Source: Janthinobacterium fluminis
GTDB taxonomy: Bacteria; Pseudomonadota; Gammaproteobacteria; Burkholderiales; Burkholderiaceae_D
Length of the DNA stretch: 64,000 nt
Direction of reading: 5' to 3'
Assembly: GCF_028595325.1 (NCBI RefSeq)
Contig: NZ_JAQQXR010000008.1
Span: 149,378-213,377 of the forward strand
Shown here: positions 48,109 to 57,796 of the stretch, in pieces
How the letters are laid out: each line of letters begins with the position of its first letter
Numbering within the stretch: position 1 is the stretch's first letter
The notes under the pieces: model-generated
What the model was told of the DNA's origin: nothing
Seen by the model: the letters and a program-made list of their open reading frames with translations, nothing else
Databases searched by the model: none
Position numbers and translations under genes: made by a program

Positions 48109-48263
48109 GGGGTCACCGTCAAGAAAACTACGTGGGGAAACTGGTGGGCGCTGCAAACGGCGCCGGTCCAGAGGGGCTTGGTCGCGCGGCGCGCGGCCCA
48201 AGAGCTAGGGATTCTAAGGCAAGCGCCCCGTCCGTGCAAGCTGCCGCCCTGCGGCAAGATTGG

Positions 48264-48296
48264 GGTCAGGTCTAGACATGGCGGTTTTTCGCCATG
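48264..48296. repeat. Second REP-like element
   Basis: GGGGTCAGGTCTAGAC followed by a CATGGCG-loop-CGCCATG hairpin (48277-48283 with 48290-48296, 6-base loop). The GGGG(A/T)CAG head recalls the palindrome at 9194 and the tag-plus-hairpin form of REP units. It lies in the 319-base gap between the CorC-type gene and phoD, which otherwise shows nothing clear. Confidence 0.5.
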
Positions 48297-48427
48297 CCCT
48301 GAGCCGGCTTCGCGGCCCGGGTGGCGCCGCCCGCCCTTTCTGTCGCATTTTTGGCGCAGGTCATATTGCCGTCATCAAGGCAGGGTAAGTTGCAGCCATC
48401 GGCATGGCGAAGGAAGGCGGCGGGCGT

Positions 48428-50173
48428 ATGAAAACGTTTTTTCCGGGGCTGGTAAATGATGGCGGCGCGCCGCCGCGGCGCCGTTTCATGCGGCAATTGT
48501 GCTCGACGGCCCTGCTGGGGGCGACGGGCCTGGGCGCGACCGCCTGCAGCAGCACCGGCGCCGGCATGGCGGACGGGCACGACGTCAATTTCCTGCACGG
48601 CGTGGCCAGCGGCGATCCGCTGGCCGACCGCGTCGTGCTGTGGACCCGCGTGACGCCGCGCAACGCCCAGGAGACGCGCGACGTCGCCGTGCAGTGGCAA
48701 CTGGCGGGCGACCCGGAGATGCGCCAGCTGCTCGCCAGCGGCAGCGTCGCCACCGGCCCGGAGCAGGACTACACGGTGAAAGTGGACGCCGGCGGCCTGC
48801 TGCCCGGCCAGGTGTATTTCTACCGTTTCAGCACGGCGGGGGCGAAGTCGCCGCTGGGCCGCACCCGAACGCTGCCGAAGGCGGACGTGCGCCAGGTCAG
48901 GCTGGCGGTGTTCTCGTGCGCGAATTATCCGGCCGGCTATTTCAATGTGTACGCCGATGCCGCCCGCCAGCACGATCTCGACGCGGCCCTGCACATCGGC
49001 GACTACATCTACGAGTACGAGAGCACCGGCTACGCCTGCGCCGACGCCGTCGCGCTGGGGCGGGTGTCGGAACCGCGCGAGCAACTGATGGCGCTGGGCG
49101 ACTACCGCCGCCGCTACGCCCAATACCGCTCCGATCCTGACTTGCAGGCGCTGCACGCCAGCCTGCCCTTCATCACCGTCTGGGACGACCACGAGATCGC
49201 CGACGACACCTGGCGCGACGGCGCGGCCGAGCACAAGGGCAGCCGCTCCGGCCCGTTTTCGCTGCGCAAGGCCGCGGCCATCCGCGCCTACCACGAGTGG
49301 CTGCCGATCCGCGCGCCCGAGCCGGCGCGGCCCGAGCGCATCTACCGCTCCTTCGACTTTGGCCGGCTGCTGTCGCTGCACATGCTCGACACCCGCGTCA
49401 TCGGCCGCGATCAGCAACTGATGGTGGCCTCGTATTTCGACGCCGGCGACAGCTTCGACGCCGACAAGTACCGCCACGACGTGGCGTCGCCGCGGCGCCA
49501 GATGATGGGACGCGAGCAGCTCGACTGGCTGGAGCGGCAGGTGGCCGGCTCGCGCGCGCGCTGGCAGGTGCTGGGGCAGCAGGTCTTGATGGCGCGCATG
49601 GAGTATCCGGCGCCGGTCGTCATGGGGAAGATCAGCCGTGCCGACTATGTGGCGCTGAAGGCGCGCGCGCGTAGCGACCCGGCCAGCATCAGCGCCAGCG
49701 AGCGGGCCTGCCTGGCGGCGCCGACGCTGCCGTGCTACCTCGACTCCTGGGACGGCTACCAGAACGACCGCGAGCAGCTGTTCGGCATCATGCAGCGCCA
49801 GCGCAAGAATCTGGTGGTGCTGGCCGGCGACACCCACAACGCCTGGGCCAGCGACCTGCGCGACGGCGGCGGCCGCCAGGTCGGCGTCGAATTCGCCACC
49901 GCGTCGGTATCCTCGCCCGGCCTGGAATGCAGCTACCCGGAGCGCCATCCGGACGACGTGGCGCGCATGATGGAGCAGTTGATCGAGCCCCTGTACTATG
50001 CGCAGACCAGCAAGCGCGGCTACATGATCGTCACGGCGAGCGGTGACGAGGTGCGCTGCGACTGGCGCTTCGTCGACACGGTGCACAGCCGCCAGTTCAG
50101 CGCCGCCACCGAGCGCAGCCTGCGCACGCTGGCCGGCGCCGGCAACCGCAAGATCGTCGAGTGCCAGTCCTGA
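48428..50173 (+). CDS. phoD: PhoD-family alkaline phosphatase, Tat-exported
   Basis: 581 aa from ATG 48428; an ATG eight codons earlier (48404) is possible. The N-terminus has a twin-arginine motif and hydrophobic stretch, RRRFMRQLCSTALLGATGLG, followed by TACSS, so it may be a Tat substrate and perhaps a lipoprotein, though the lipobox is imperfect. PhoD landmarks are HGVASGDPLADRVVLWTRV, FSCANYPAGYFNVYADAA, HIGDYIYEY, TVWDDHEIADD and LAGDTHNAW, which carry the iron and calcium ligands. The family hydrolyses phosphomonoesters and diesters in the periplasm. The unit is monocistronic and converges on cobQ. Confidence 0.9.
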   Translation: MKTFFPGLVNDGGAPPRRRFMRQLCSTALLGATGLGATACSSTGAGMADGHDVNFLHGVASGDPLADRVVLWTRVTPRNAQETRDVAVQWQLAGDPEMRQLLASGSVATGPEQDYTVKVDAGGLLPGQVYFYRFSTAGAKSPLGRTRTLPKADVRQVRLAVFSCANYPAGYFNVYADAARQHDLDAALHIGDYIYEYESTGYACADAVALGRVSEPREQLMALGDYRRRYAQYRSDPDLQALHASLPFITVWDDHEIADDTWRDGAAEHKGSRSGPFSLRKAAAIRAYHEWLPIRAPEPARPERIYRSFDFGRLLSLHMLDTRVIGRDQQLMVASYFDAGDSFDADKYRHDVASPRRQMMGREQLDWLERQVAGSRARWQVLGQQVLMARMEYPAPVVMGKISRADYVALKARARSDPASISASERACLAAPTLPCYLDSWDGYQNDREQLFGIMQRQRKNLVVLAGDTHNAWASDLRDGGGRQVGVEFATASVSSPGLECSYPERHPDDVARMMEQLIEPLYYAQTSKRGYMIVTASGDEVRCDWRFVDTVHSRQFSAATERSLRTLAGAGNRKIVECQS

Positions 50174-50207
50174 GTCGCAGATTCGCCCTATTCATGAAAC
50201 TCAGGAC
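50167..50207. terminator. Hairpin between convergent phoD and cobQ
   Basis: Perfect 9-bp arms (GTCCTGAGT at 50167-50175, ACTCAGGAC at 50199-50207) with a 23-base loop; the first arm covers the phoD stop. No T-tract on either strand. A second perfect palindrome, TGCCGCCGGCGGCA, lies at 50230-50243. Either could help end both units. Confidence 0.3.
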
Positions 50208-50262
50208 GCCAGGCAAACGGAGGCACGGCTGCCGCCGGCGGCAAGCGCGGTTCCGCCCTTGA

Positions 50263-51717
50263 CTATGCCGCCGGCGGGCGCAGGCGCAGCAGCGCGTCCA
50301 GCAGCGGCTGGGCGGCGTCGGCGATGCGGTTCAGGCTGTCCTCGCGCAGTTGCGCGGTGTCGATGCGCACCTCGGAAGCCAGCCCCGCCCATTGCAGCAG
50401 CGCGGCGCAGGCCGGCGGCGTGTCGAACAGCCCATGCAGATAGGTGCCGAGAATCTGCCCGTCGGCCGAGCGCGCGCCCTCCGCCCGGCCGTCGATGCGG
50501 AACGCCGGCAGCGCCAGCGCGGCGCCGCTCGACGTCCCCATATGGATTTCATAGCCGCTGACGGTGGCGTCGGCGAAAGTGCAAGTCCCGCTGACCTGCA
50601 GCAAACGCTTTGCCATGGTCAGCTCGGTGCGCATGTCGAGCAGGCCGAGGGCCGGCGAGTCGCCCGCCGCGCCCTCTACGCCGTGCGGGTCGGCGACGCT
50701 GTTCCCCAGCATCTGGAAGCCGCCGCAGATGCCGATGACCTTGCCGCCGTAGCGCAAATGCTTCGACAGCTGTTCGCGCCAGCCCTGGGCCAGCAGCCAT
50801 TGCAGGTCGCCGCGCGTGTTTTTACTGCCGGGCAGTATCACCAGATCGGCCGGCGGAATCGCCTCGCCCTGGCCGATGAAGCGCAGGTCGACGTCGGGGT
50901 GCGCGCGCAGCGCGTCGAAGTCGGTGTGGTTGCTCATGCGCGGCAGTTTCGGCACCACGACGCGGAAGGCGCCGCGCGCCGCCTGCGTCGACTCGACCGC
51001 GTCCTCGGCGTCGAGAAACAGCCCCTGCAGATACGGCAGCACCGCCAGCACCGGCTTGCCGGTTTGCCGCTCCAGCCATTCCAGGCCGGAGTCGAGCAGC
51101 GAGAGGTCGCCGCGGAAGCGGTTAATGACGAAGCCGGCGATGCGCGCGCGCTCGCTGTCGGACAGGCAGGCCAGTGTGCCGACGATGTGGGCGAAGACGC
51201 CGCCGCGGTCGATGTCGGCCACCAGGATCACCGGGCAGTCGACGGCCTCGGCAAAGCCCATGTTGGCGATGTCGCGCTCGCGCAGATTGATTTCGGCCGG
51301 GCTGCCGGCGCCCTCGACGATGATGGCCGCGTATTGCCGGCCCAGGCGCCGGTACGATTCCAGCACGGCCTGCATGGCCACGCTCTTGTACTGCTGGTAG
51401 TCGCGGGCGTTCATCTCGGCGCGCACCTTGCCGTGGATGATGACTTGCGCGCCCGTGTTGGAGGAGGGCTTCAGCAGCACCGGGTTCATGTCGGTGTGCG
51501 GCGCCAGGCCGGCGGCGATGGCTTGCAGCGCCTGGGCGCGGCCGATTTCGCCGCCGTCGGCGGTGACGGCGCTGTTGAGCGCCATGTTCTGCGGCTTGAA
51601 CGGCGCCACCGCCACGCCCTGGCGTTGCAGCAGGCGGCACAGGGCGGCCACCACCGTCGTCTTGCCGGCGTCGGAGGTGGTGCCCTGCACCATCAGCGTG
51701 GAATAGGGGAAGCTCAC
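50263..51717 (-). CDS. cobQ: Cobyric acid synthase CobQ (CbiP)
   Basis: 484 aa glutamine-dependent amidotransferase that amidates the b, d, e and g side chains of adenosylcobyrinic acid a,c-diamide. N-terminal ATP domain: [42 protein letters not shown]-terminal class I-like glutaminase region: [10 protein letters not shown] with the nucleophile cysteine and YLHGLFD with the histidine. The GTG start at 51717 overlaps the btuF stop (GTGA) and is favoured over the later ATG. Last gene of the corrinoid block. Confidence 0.94.
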   Translation of the reverse strand: MSFPYSTLMVQGTTSDAGKTTVVAALCRLLQRQGVAVAPFKPQNMALNSAVTADGGEIGRAQALQAIAAGLAPHTDMNPVLLKPSSNTGAQVIIHGKVRAEMNARDYQQYKSVAMQAVLESYRRLGRQYAAIIVEGAGSPAEINLRERDIANMGFAEAVDCPVILVADIDRGGVFAHIVGTLACLSDSERARIAGFVINRFRGDLSLLDSGLEWLERQTGKPVLAVLPYLQGLFLDAEDAVESTQAARGAFRVVVPKLPRMSNHTDFDALRAHPDVDLRFIGQGEAIPPADLVILPGSKNTRGDLQWLLAQGWREQLSKHLRYGGKVIGICGGFQMLGNSVADPHGVEGAAGDSPALGLLDMRTELTMAKRLLQVSGTCTFADATVSGYEIHMGTSSGAALALPAFRIDGRAEGARSADGQILGTYLHGLFDTPPACAALLQWAGLASEVRIDTAQLREDSLNRIADAAQPLLDALLRLRPPAA

Positions 51718-52604
51718 GGCGGCGCTCCATTCTTGCGGTGCTGGCGCGCCAGCTCCAGTTTTTCGCACAGGGCGGCGGCGCCGGGGATCATGCGCGGGCC
51801 GGCGCGGTTGAGCAGGTCGACGTTGAGCGCGAACAGGTTGTCGTTGCGCACAGCCGTCATCGACGGATACTGGCGCCACATGTTGACGCCGCCCGCCGAG
51901 ACGGTTTTTTCGGCGCTGCCGACGATCGCCTCCGGGTCTTCCTGCAGCACGCCCTCGGGGCTGAGCACGGGCGCGGTGGTTTTCAGCGCGGCGAAGACGT
52001 TCTCGCCGCCGCACAGGCGGATCGCGTCGCTGACGATATGCGCGCCGTTGAGCGTGTACAGCGGCTTGTCCCAGACCTGGTAGAACATGCGCACCGGCGA
52101 ACGCTTCTCGTACCTGGCGGCCAGGGCCGCCAGTTGCCGCCGCAGGTCGGCCGCGGCCGCCTGCGCCACGCGGTCGGTGCCCATCAGGCGGCCCAGTTGC
52201 ACCAGGTTGTCGGCGATGCCGTCCAGGGTTTTCGGCTGGCTGTGGAACATCGGAATGCCGAGCTGGCGCAGTATCTCGATCTGGCGCGGCGCGGCGCCGT
52301 GCCGCCAGACCACCAGCAGGTCCGGCTTCATGGCGATCACGCGCTCGATGTCGACCTCGCGGTTGTCGCCAACCAGCGGAATGCGCTTGGCCGCCTCTGG
52401 ATAGTCGCTGAAGTTGACGGTGCCGACGATGCGCCCGCCGCCGCCGGCCGCAAACAGCAGTTCCGTCACGTGCGGCGCCAGCGCCATGATGCGTTGCGCC
52501 GGTTTTTGCAGCGTGACGGCGGCGCCGTCGTCGTCATGCACAGTGATGGCGGCGCCGGCCTGGCAGGCGCTGGCGCAGGCCAGTGCGCATAAGATTTTGT
52601 TCAT
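51714..52604 (-). CDS. btuF: Corrinoid-binding periplasmic protein BtuF
   Basis: 296 aa with a signal peptide ([17 protein letters not shown]). It resembles helical-backbone metal-chelate binding proteins: [35 protein letters not shown] is the standard start, followed by [20 protein letters not shown] and PDLLVVW. It delivers cobalamin to BtuCD. An AAGGA ribosome site precedes ATG 52604, which overlaps the cobD stop. Its place downstream of the synthesis genes, away from btuC-btuD, is less usual than a btuCDF run. Confidence 0.9.
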   Translation of the reverse strand: MNKILCALACASACQAGAAITVHDDDGAAVTLQKPAQRIMALAPHVTELLFAAGGGGRIVGTVNFSDYPEAAKRIPLVGDNREVDIERVIAMKPDLLVVWRHGAAPRQIEILRQLGIPMFHSQPKTLDGIADNLVQLGRLMGTDRVAQAAAADLRRQLAALAARYEKRSPVRMFYQVWDKPLYTLNGAHIVSDAIRLCGGENVFAALKTTAPVLSPEGVLQEDPEAIVGSAEKTVSAGGVNMWRQYPSMTAVRNDNLFALNVDLLNRAGPRMIPGAAALCEKLELARQHRKNGAPP

Positions 52605-53593
52605 TGTTGGTCCTTGCTCCATTCGTCCAATGCCCGTTCCAGGCGCCGCCAGCCGGCTTCGTCGGGCGGCAGGCCGAGGCGGATGCCGCGCGCGGCGTGC
52701 CGGAACAGGCGCACCCAGATGCCGCGTTCGGCCATGTGCTGCCAGAACGCCTCCGGCTGCGCTTCCGGCCACCACTGGAACAGCGCGCTGCCGCTGGCGT
52801 CGATGCGGTGCTGTTTCAGCAGCCGCTGCAGGCGCGCGCCGGCGGCCAGCAACTGTTCGCGGGTGTGCTCCTGCCAGACCTGGTCGCCCAGCGCGGCGAG
52901 GGCGATCTGCTGCGCCGGGCCGCTGACGGCCCAGGGGCCGAGCAGCTCGGCCAGCGCGCGCAGCAGGTCCGGGTGGGCAGCGACGAAACCCAGGCGTACG
53001 CCGGCTAGGCCGAAAAATTTGCCGACCGAGCGCAGTACGATCAAACCGGGCTGGCCGCTGTGCGCGGCCACGTTGTGCCGGGGCGCGGTGTCGCCGAAGG
53101 CTTCGTCGACCACCAGCCAGCCGCCGCGCGCGGCCAACTGGCCGGCCCATTGCAGCAGGCGCTCCGGCGCTAGCGTCGCGCCGGTCGGGTTGTTCGGGTT
53201 GCAGACCACCATCACGTCGCAGTCGCCGACCGCCGCGTCGAGGTCGGCGTAAGCCACCTGGCGCATGCTGTGGCCGTGCAGCGCCCAGTGGTGGGCATGC
53301 TCGGCGTAGGATGGCGCGGCGACGACCACGCGCGACGGCGCGCGCAGGCGCGGCAGGGCCTGGATGGCGGCCTGGGTGCCGGCCACCGGCAGCATCAGCG
53401 GCGCGCCGTAGAAGGCGGCGGCGGCCCGCGCCAGCGCCGGGTCGGTTTCCGGCAGCCGGTGCCAGGCGTCGGCGGCCAGCGCGGGCGGCCGATAGCCGTG
53501 CGGGTTGATGCCGGTCGACAGGTCGAGCCAGTCTTCCGGCGCGCGGCCGAAGCGGGCCGCCGCGTCGCGCAAATTGCCGCCGTGTTCAAGCAT
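52601..53593 (-). CDS. cobD: L-threonine-O-3-phosphate decarboxylase CobD
   Basis: 330 aa PLP enzyme of the aminotransferase fold that makes (R)-1-amino-2-propanol phosphate, the nucleotide-loop linker. HGGNLRDAAARFG is the characteristic start; DLSTGINPHGY, NPNNPTG, VDEAF and the PLP lysine in SVGKFFGLAGVRLG are visible. It is called CobC in some nomenclatures. Overlaps cbiB at its start and btuF at its end. Confidence 0.92.
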   Translation of the reverse strand: MLEHGGNLRDAAARFGRAPEDWLDLSTGINPHGYRPPALAADAWHRLPETDPALARAAAAFYGAPLMLPVAGTQAAIQALPRLRAPSRVVVAAPSYAEHAHHWALHGHSMRQVAYADLDAAVGDCDVMVVCNPNNPTGATLAPERLLQWAGQLAARGGWLVVDEAFGDTAPRHNVAAHSGQPGLIVLRSVGKFFGLAGVRLGFVAAHPDLLRALAELLGPWAVSGPAQQIALAALGDQVWQEHTREQLLAAGARLQRLLKQHRIDASGSALFQWWPEAQPEAFWQHMAERGIWVRLFRHAARGIRLGLPPDEAGWRRLERALDEWSKDQQ

Positions 53594-54539
53594 GTGGACT
53601 CCTGATCAGGTAATGGAAGGCTGCCGCCAGCGCGGCGCCGGCCAGCCACAGCGCCGTCGTGTTGGCGACCAGGCGCCAGGCGCGGCCGATGTCGGCCGCC
53701 CCGGCGCGCCGTCCGCCGCCCAGCACGGGGCGCTGTTCGACGACACCGTCGTAGGTGGCGGCGCCGCCCAGCGCCAGTCCCAGCGCGCCGGCGCCGCTGG
53801 ACATCACCGGGCCGGCGTTCGGGCTGTCCCAGGTCGGCGCCTGCGTGCGCCAGCAGCGCCAGGCGCGGCGCTTGTCGGCCAGCGTCGCGCCCAGCGCGAC
53901 ATAGGACAGCGCCGTCAGGCGCGCCGGAATATAGTTGAGGGCGTCGTCGATGCGGGCGGCGCAGCAGCCGAACCAGTCGAAGCGGGCGTTGCGGTAGCCC
54001 CACATGGCGTCGAGCGTGTTCGCCAGCCGGAACAGCACGGCGCCGGGGCCGCCGGCGACGGCGAACCAGAACAGCGTGCCGAAGACGGCGTCGTTGCCGT
54101 TTTCCAGCAGCGACTCGGCGCTGGCCTTGGCCAGGTCGGCGGCGTCGGCCTGCGCGGTGTCGCGGCTGACGATGCGCGCCGTCAGCAGGCGCGCCCGCGC
54201 CAGCTCGCCCTGCGCCAGCGCCTGCGCAATCGGCAGGTTGTGCTCGCGCAGGCTGCGCAGGCCGATGCAGAAGTACAGCATGACGGCGTGCGCAGCCAGT
54301 CCGAGCGCGCCGCAGGTCCAGGCGCTTAGCGCCGTCAGCGGAACGACGGCCGCGATCCAGGCCAGCGCGCCGCGTCCGAGGCGCCGGCGGCCGCGGTTGA
54401 GGCGGCGTTCGAGCGCGTTGGCGCAGTTGCCGAAGCCGACCAGCGGGTGCCAGCGGCGCACCTCGCCGAACAGCAGGTCGAGCAGCACGCCGGCCAGCAG
54501 CAGCAGGGCGACGGCGGGCAGCGACAGGCCGCTCAGCAT
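53586..54539 (-). CDS. cbiB: Adenosylcobinamide-phosphate synthase CbiB
   Basis: 317 aa polytopic membrane enzyme joining adenosylcobyric acid and aminopropanol phosphate. LLLAGVLLDLLFGEVRRWHPLVGFG is the family start; SRDTAQ, ASAESLLENGNDAVFGTLFW and DALNYIPARLTAL are hallmarks. The start at 54539 overlaps cobU. It is named CobD in the aerobic pathway literature, so symbols for this gene and the previous one are often swapped. Confidence 0.94.
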   Translation of the reverse strand: MLSGLSLPAVALLLLAGVLLDLLFGEVRRWHPLVGFGNCANALERRLNRGRRRLGRGALAWIAAVVPLTALSAWTCGALGLAAHAVMLYFCIGLRSLREHNLPIAQALAQGELARARLLTARIVSRDTAQADAADLAKASAESLLENGNDAVFGTLFWFAVAGGPGAVLFRLANTLDAMWGYRNARFDWFGCCAARIDDALNYIPARLTALSYVALGATLADKRRAWRCWRTQAPTWDSPNAGPVMSSGAGALGLALGGAATYDGVVEQRPVLGGGRRAGAADIGRAWRLVANTTALWLAGAALAAAFHYLIRSPHA

Positions 54540-55090
54540 GGCGCGCCCTTCAGCACCATTGGCAGGCCGGCGGCGACGAAGACGGCGCGGTCGCAGGCGG
54601 CGGCGACGGCCTGGTTGAGGCGGCCGGACTCGTCGCTGAAGCTGCGCGAGATGGCGCCGTAGGGAACGATGCCCATGCCGACCTCGTTCGACACCAGCAC
54701 CAGGTCGCCGGCGACCTGGTCCAGCGCCGCCAGGAATTGCTGGCGCTGCTCGTGGAACTGCGCCGGCAGCGCGATGTCGCCGACGTCGGGGTAGTCGGCG
54801 CCGCCGGAAAACATCAGGTTCGACAACCACAGCGTCAGACAGTCGACCAGCACCAGGCGCGTCGGCGCGCAGTGGCGCAGCACGGCGTCGGCCAGGGCCA
54901 GCGTTTCCTCCACGGTGGTCCACTCGGCCGGGCGCTGCTGGCGGTGGTGGCGGATGCGCGTGGCCATTTCATCGTCGCCGGCGCGCGCGGTGGCGATGTA
55001 GACCACTTCCTTGCCGGAGGCGATGGCGAGCCTTTCCGCATAGGCGCTTTTGCCGGAGCGCGCGCCGCCGAAGACGAGGGTGCGCGTCAT
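54533..55090 (-). CDS. cobU: Adenosylcobinamide kinase/guanylyltransferase CobU
   Basis: 185 aa. Phosphorylates and guanylylates adenosylcobinamide to the GDP-activated form. P-loop LVFGGARSGKSAYAERLA; IRHHRQQRPAEWTTVEE contains the guanylylated histidine; SNEVGMGIVPYG and GRLNQAVAAACDRAVFV are standard. Length normal. Overlaps cbiA and cbiB. Confidence 0.95.
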   Translation of the reverse strand: MTRTLVFGGARSGKSAYAERLAIASGKEVVYIATARAGDDEMATRIRHHRQQRPAEWTTVEETLALADAVLRHCAPTRLVLVDCLTLWLSNLMFSGGADYPDVGDIALPAQFHEQRQQFLAALDQVAGDLVLVSNEVGMGIVPYGAISRSFSDESGRLNQAVAAACDRAVFVAAGLPMVLKGAPC

Positions 55091-56391
55091 ACCGCCGCCG
55101 GCAGGAACAGGGCCGCCGCGGCGGCCGGGTTGGACGGGAAGTAGGCGTGGAAATACGAGGCCGTCAGCGAGCCGGCGCGGTACAGCGCCTCGCCGGCGGC
55201 GCCGGACGGATGCTTGACGGTGTGGGCGGCCGGGGCCAGCGCCGTTTCGAGGCGCGAATAATGGAAGGTGTGGCCGCGCAGCGTGCCGTGCGGCGTCGCC
55301 AGCCCCTGCGAGCCGAGGCCGGCCAGGCGCGCCTGCATGACGATGCGCCCCGGCAGCAGGCCGGCCATCGCCCAGCTTTCGCCTTTCTGGTCCGTCAACG
55401 TATCGGCCAGGGCCATCATGCCGCCGCATTCGGCGACGATGGGCAGGTCGGCGGCGTGGGCGGCGCGGATCGAGGCCCGCCAGCGCTCCGCCCGCGCCAG
55501 CGTCTGCGCGTGCAGTTCCGGATAGCCGCCCGGCAGGTAGACGGCGTCGGCGCCGTCCGGCACCGGCTCGTCGGCCAGCGGCGAGAAGAACTGCAGCGTC
55601 GCGCCCAGTTCGCGCAGCGTCTCCAGGTTGGCCGGATACAGGAAGGCGAAGGCGGCGTCGCGGGCGATGGCGATGGTTTTGCCGCGCAGCGCGGCGGCTG
55701 GGGCCGGCGCCGCCGGCGGCACCTCGATGCGCGTGCCGCGCAGGCTGCTCCAGGCGGCCTCGTCGAAGGCCAGTTGTTCGGCCAGCTCGTCGAGCATGGC
55801 GTCGAGGTCGTTCACCTCGCCCGGCAGCACCAGGCCGAGGTGGCGCTCGGGCATCGAGCGGCTTTGCCGCGGCATGGTCGCGAACAGTGGAATATCGCGC
55901 AGCGAAGCGGCCACCATGGCGGCGTGGGTCGGGCTGGCGACGCGGTTGGCGATGACGCCAGCCATCTCGACCGGACCGTAGTCGCGCAGGCCGTGCACCA
56001 GCGCGCCGGCCGTCTGCGCCATCGCCGAGGCATCGATCACGGCCATCACCGGGAAGCCGAAGGCGCGCGCCAGATCGGCCGACGAGGGCGTGCCGTCGTA
56101 CAGGCCCATCACGCCCTCGATCAGGATGACGTCGGCCTCCTGCGCGGCGCGCGCCAGCTGGCTGCGGCAGTGCTCGGCGCCGACCATCCACAGGTCGAGC
56201 GACTTGACCGGCGCGCCGCTGGCCCGTTCCAGCAGCATCGGGTCGATGAAGTCGGGGCCGCATTTGAAGACGCGCACGCGCTGGCCGCGCCTGGCCAGCT
56301 TGCGCGCCAGCGCCGCCGTCACCGTGGTCTTGCCCTGGCCAGAGGACACGGCCGCCACCAGCAGCACCGGCACGTCGATGTGCCGCGCCAT
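55087..56391 (-). CDS. cbiA: Cobyrinate a,c-diamide synthase CbiA (CobB)
   Basis: 434 aa glutamine amidotransferase acting on the a and c carboxylates of cobyrinic or hydrogenobyrinic acid. AAVSSGQGKTTVTAAL, FKCGPDFIDP, IEGVMGLYDG and the glutaminase segment VAECGGMMALAD are visible. ATG 56391 overlaps the cobO stop (TAATG); an ATG two codons upstream (56397) is an alternative. Its presence without ring-building genes suggests use of imported corrinoids lacking the amides, unless those genes lie elsewhere. Confidence 0.93.
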   Translation of the reverse strand: MARHIDVPVLLVAAVSSGQGKTTVTAALARKLARRGQRVRVFKCGPDFIDPMLLERASGAPVKSLDLWMVGAEHCRSQLARAAQEADVILIEGVMGLYDGTPSSADLARAFGFPVMAVIDASAMAQTAGALVHGLRDYGPVEMAGVIANRVASPTHAAMVAASLRDIPLFATMPRQSRSMPERHLGLVLPGEVNDLDAMLDELAEQLAFDEAAWSSLRGTRIEVPPAAPAPAAALRGKTIAIARDAAFAFLYPANLETLRELGATLQFFSPLADEPVPDGADAVYLPGGYPELHAQTLARAERWRASIRAAHAADLPIVAECGGMMALADTLTDQKGESWAMAGLLPGRIVMQARLAGLGSQGLATPHGTLRGHTFHYSRLETALAPAAHTVKHPSGAAGEALYRAGSLTASYFHAYFPSNPAAAAALFLPAAV

Positions 56392-57023
56392 TACCATTCG
56401 GTGCCGGCCTGCGCGGCGATGCCGGCGTTGAAGGCGTGCTTGACGACGGTCATGTCGGTGACGGTGTCGGCGATGGCGACCAGCTCGGCCGGCGCGCCGC
56501 GGCCGGTGATGACGACGTGCTGCATGTCGGGCCGCTCCAGCAGGTCGGCGATCACCATGTGCACGTCCAGGTAGCGGTACTTCAGGGCGATGTTGAGTTC
56601 GTCCAGCAGCACCAGGCCGATGCCGGGATCGGCCATGAAGGCTTTCGCCTGCTGCCACGCCAGCAGCGCTTTTTCCGTGTCGCGCTCGCGGTCCTGGGTG
56701 TCCCAGGTGTAGCCTTCGCCCATCGCGTGGAAGCTGACCTCGTCGGGGAAGCGGCGCAGGAATTTCTCCTCGCCGGTCGACATCGCGCCCTTGATGAACT
56801 GCACCACGCCGACCTTCATGCCGTGGCCCATGGCGCGGATCACCATGCCCAGGCCGCTGGAACTCTTGCCCTTGCCGTTGCCGGTGTTGACGATGATGAT
56901 GCCGATTTCCTTTTGCGCCTCGGCGATCTTCGAGTCGATGACGGCCTTCTTGCGCTCCATGCGCGCGCGGTGGCGCTCGTTGATGGCCTGGGTTTCGGCG
57001 CTGTTGTCCTTGGTATCGCTCAT
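56391..57023 (-). CDS. cobO: Cob(I)alamin adenosyltransferase CobO (BtuR)
   Basis: 210 aa CobA/CobO/BtuR-type ATP:corrinoid adenosyltransferase. Walker A NTGNGKGKSSSGLGM, VVQFIKGAMSTGEE, LLDELNIALKYRYLD and VITGRGAPAELVAIAD are conserved. The N-terminus is charged and helical. A consensus GGAGGA ribosome site precedes ATG 57023. Overlaps btuD by four bases. Confidence 0.96.
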   Translation of the reverse strand: MSDTKDNSAETQAINERHRARMERKKAVIDSKIAEAQKEIGIIIVNTGNGKGKSSSGLGMVIRAMGHGMKVGVVQFIKGAMSTGEEKFLRRFPDEVSFHAMGEGYTWDTQDRERDTEKALLAWQQAKAFMADPGIGLVLLDELNIALKYRYLDVHMVIADLLERPDMQHVVITGRGAPAELVAIADTVTDMTVVKHAFNAGIAAQAGTEW

Positions 57024-57796
57024 GCTATTTCCTCCTTTGCAATGAAAATCCGGCGTTTGCCGTGTTCGATGATGTCGATCGGATGGCCCAGGTAGTCGCT
57101 CAGCACGGACGCCTGCATCACCTCGGCGGCCGGGCCGGCCAGCCAGCGGCCGTCGCCCATCAGCAGCAGCGCGTGGCTGGAGACGCTGTAGGCCAGGTTC
57201 AGGTCGTGGCCGATCATGACGGCGCTCTTGCCCTGTTCGCGGCACAGGCGCGCCAGCACGGCCATGACGCCGACCTGGTGCGCCAGGTCGAGGGCGTTGG
57301 CCGGCTCGTCGAGCAGCAGCAGCGGCGTGTCCTGCGCCAGCATGGCGGCGATGGCGACGCGCTGGCGCTCGCCGCCGGACAGCGTGCGCACGTCGCGCTC
57401 GGCCAGTTCGACCACCTGCATCGAGTCCAGCGCGGCGAGGGCGATGCGGTGGTCGTCGCTGCCCTCCCAATAATGGTTGGCGTGGTAGGGGTGGCGCGCC
57501 GCCAGCACCGTTTCGATGGCGCGGTAGGCAAAGGCGTCGCTGCGCGACTGCGCCAGGAAGGCGCGTTGGCGCGCCAGTTCGTCGAGCGGCCAGTCGGCCA
57601 GCGCGCGGCCCTGGATGGCGACGCTGCCGGCATCGGCCTGGCGCAGGCCGGCCAGGGTGTGCAGCAGCGTGCTCTTGCCGGCGCCGTTGCGGCCGATGAC
57701 GCTCCAGCACTCGCCGGCGCCGACCTGCCAGTCGAGGCCGTCGACCAGGATGCGCGCGCCGATTTGCAGGCGCAGTTGTCGGGTTTGTAGCATCAT
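57020..57796 (-). CDS. btuD: Cobalamin ABC transporter ATP-binding protein BtuD
   Basis: 258 aa ABC ATPase. Walker A IGRNGAGKSTLLHTLAG, signature LSGGERQRV, Walker B LLLLDEPANALD, switch His in MIGHDLNLAY. It belongs to the FecE/BtuD subgroup for metal-chelate import. The start at 57796 overlaps the btuC stop (ATGA). Confidence 0.93.
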   Translation of the reverse strand: MMLQTRQLRLQIGARILVDGLDWQVGAGECWSVIGRNGAGKSTLLHTLAGLRQADAGSVAIQGRALADWPLDELARQRAFLAQSRSDAFAYRAIETVLAARHPYHANHYWEGSDDHRIALAALDSMQVVELAERDVRTLSGGERQRVAIAAMLAQDTPLLLLDEPANALDLAHQVGVMAVLARLCREQGKSAVMIGHDLNLAYSVSSHALLLMGDGRWLAGPAAEVMQASVLSDYLGHPIDIIEHGKRRIFIAKEEIA

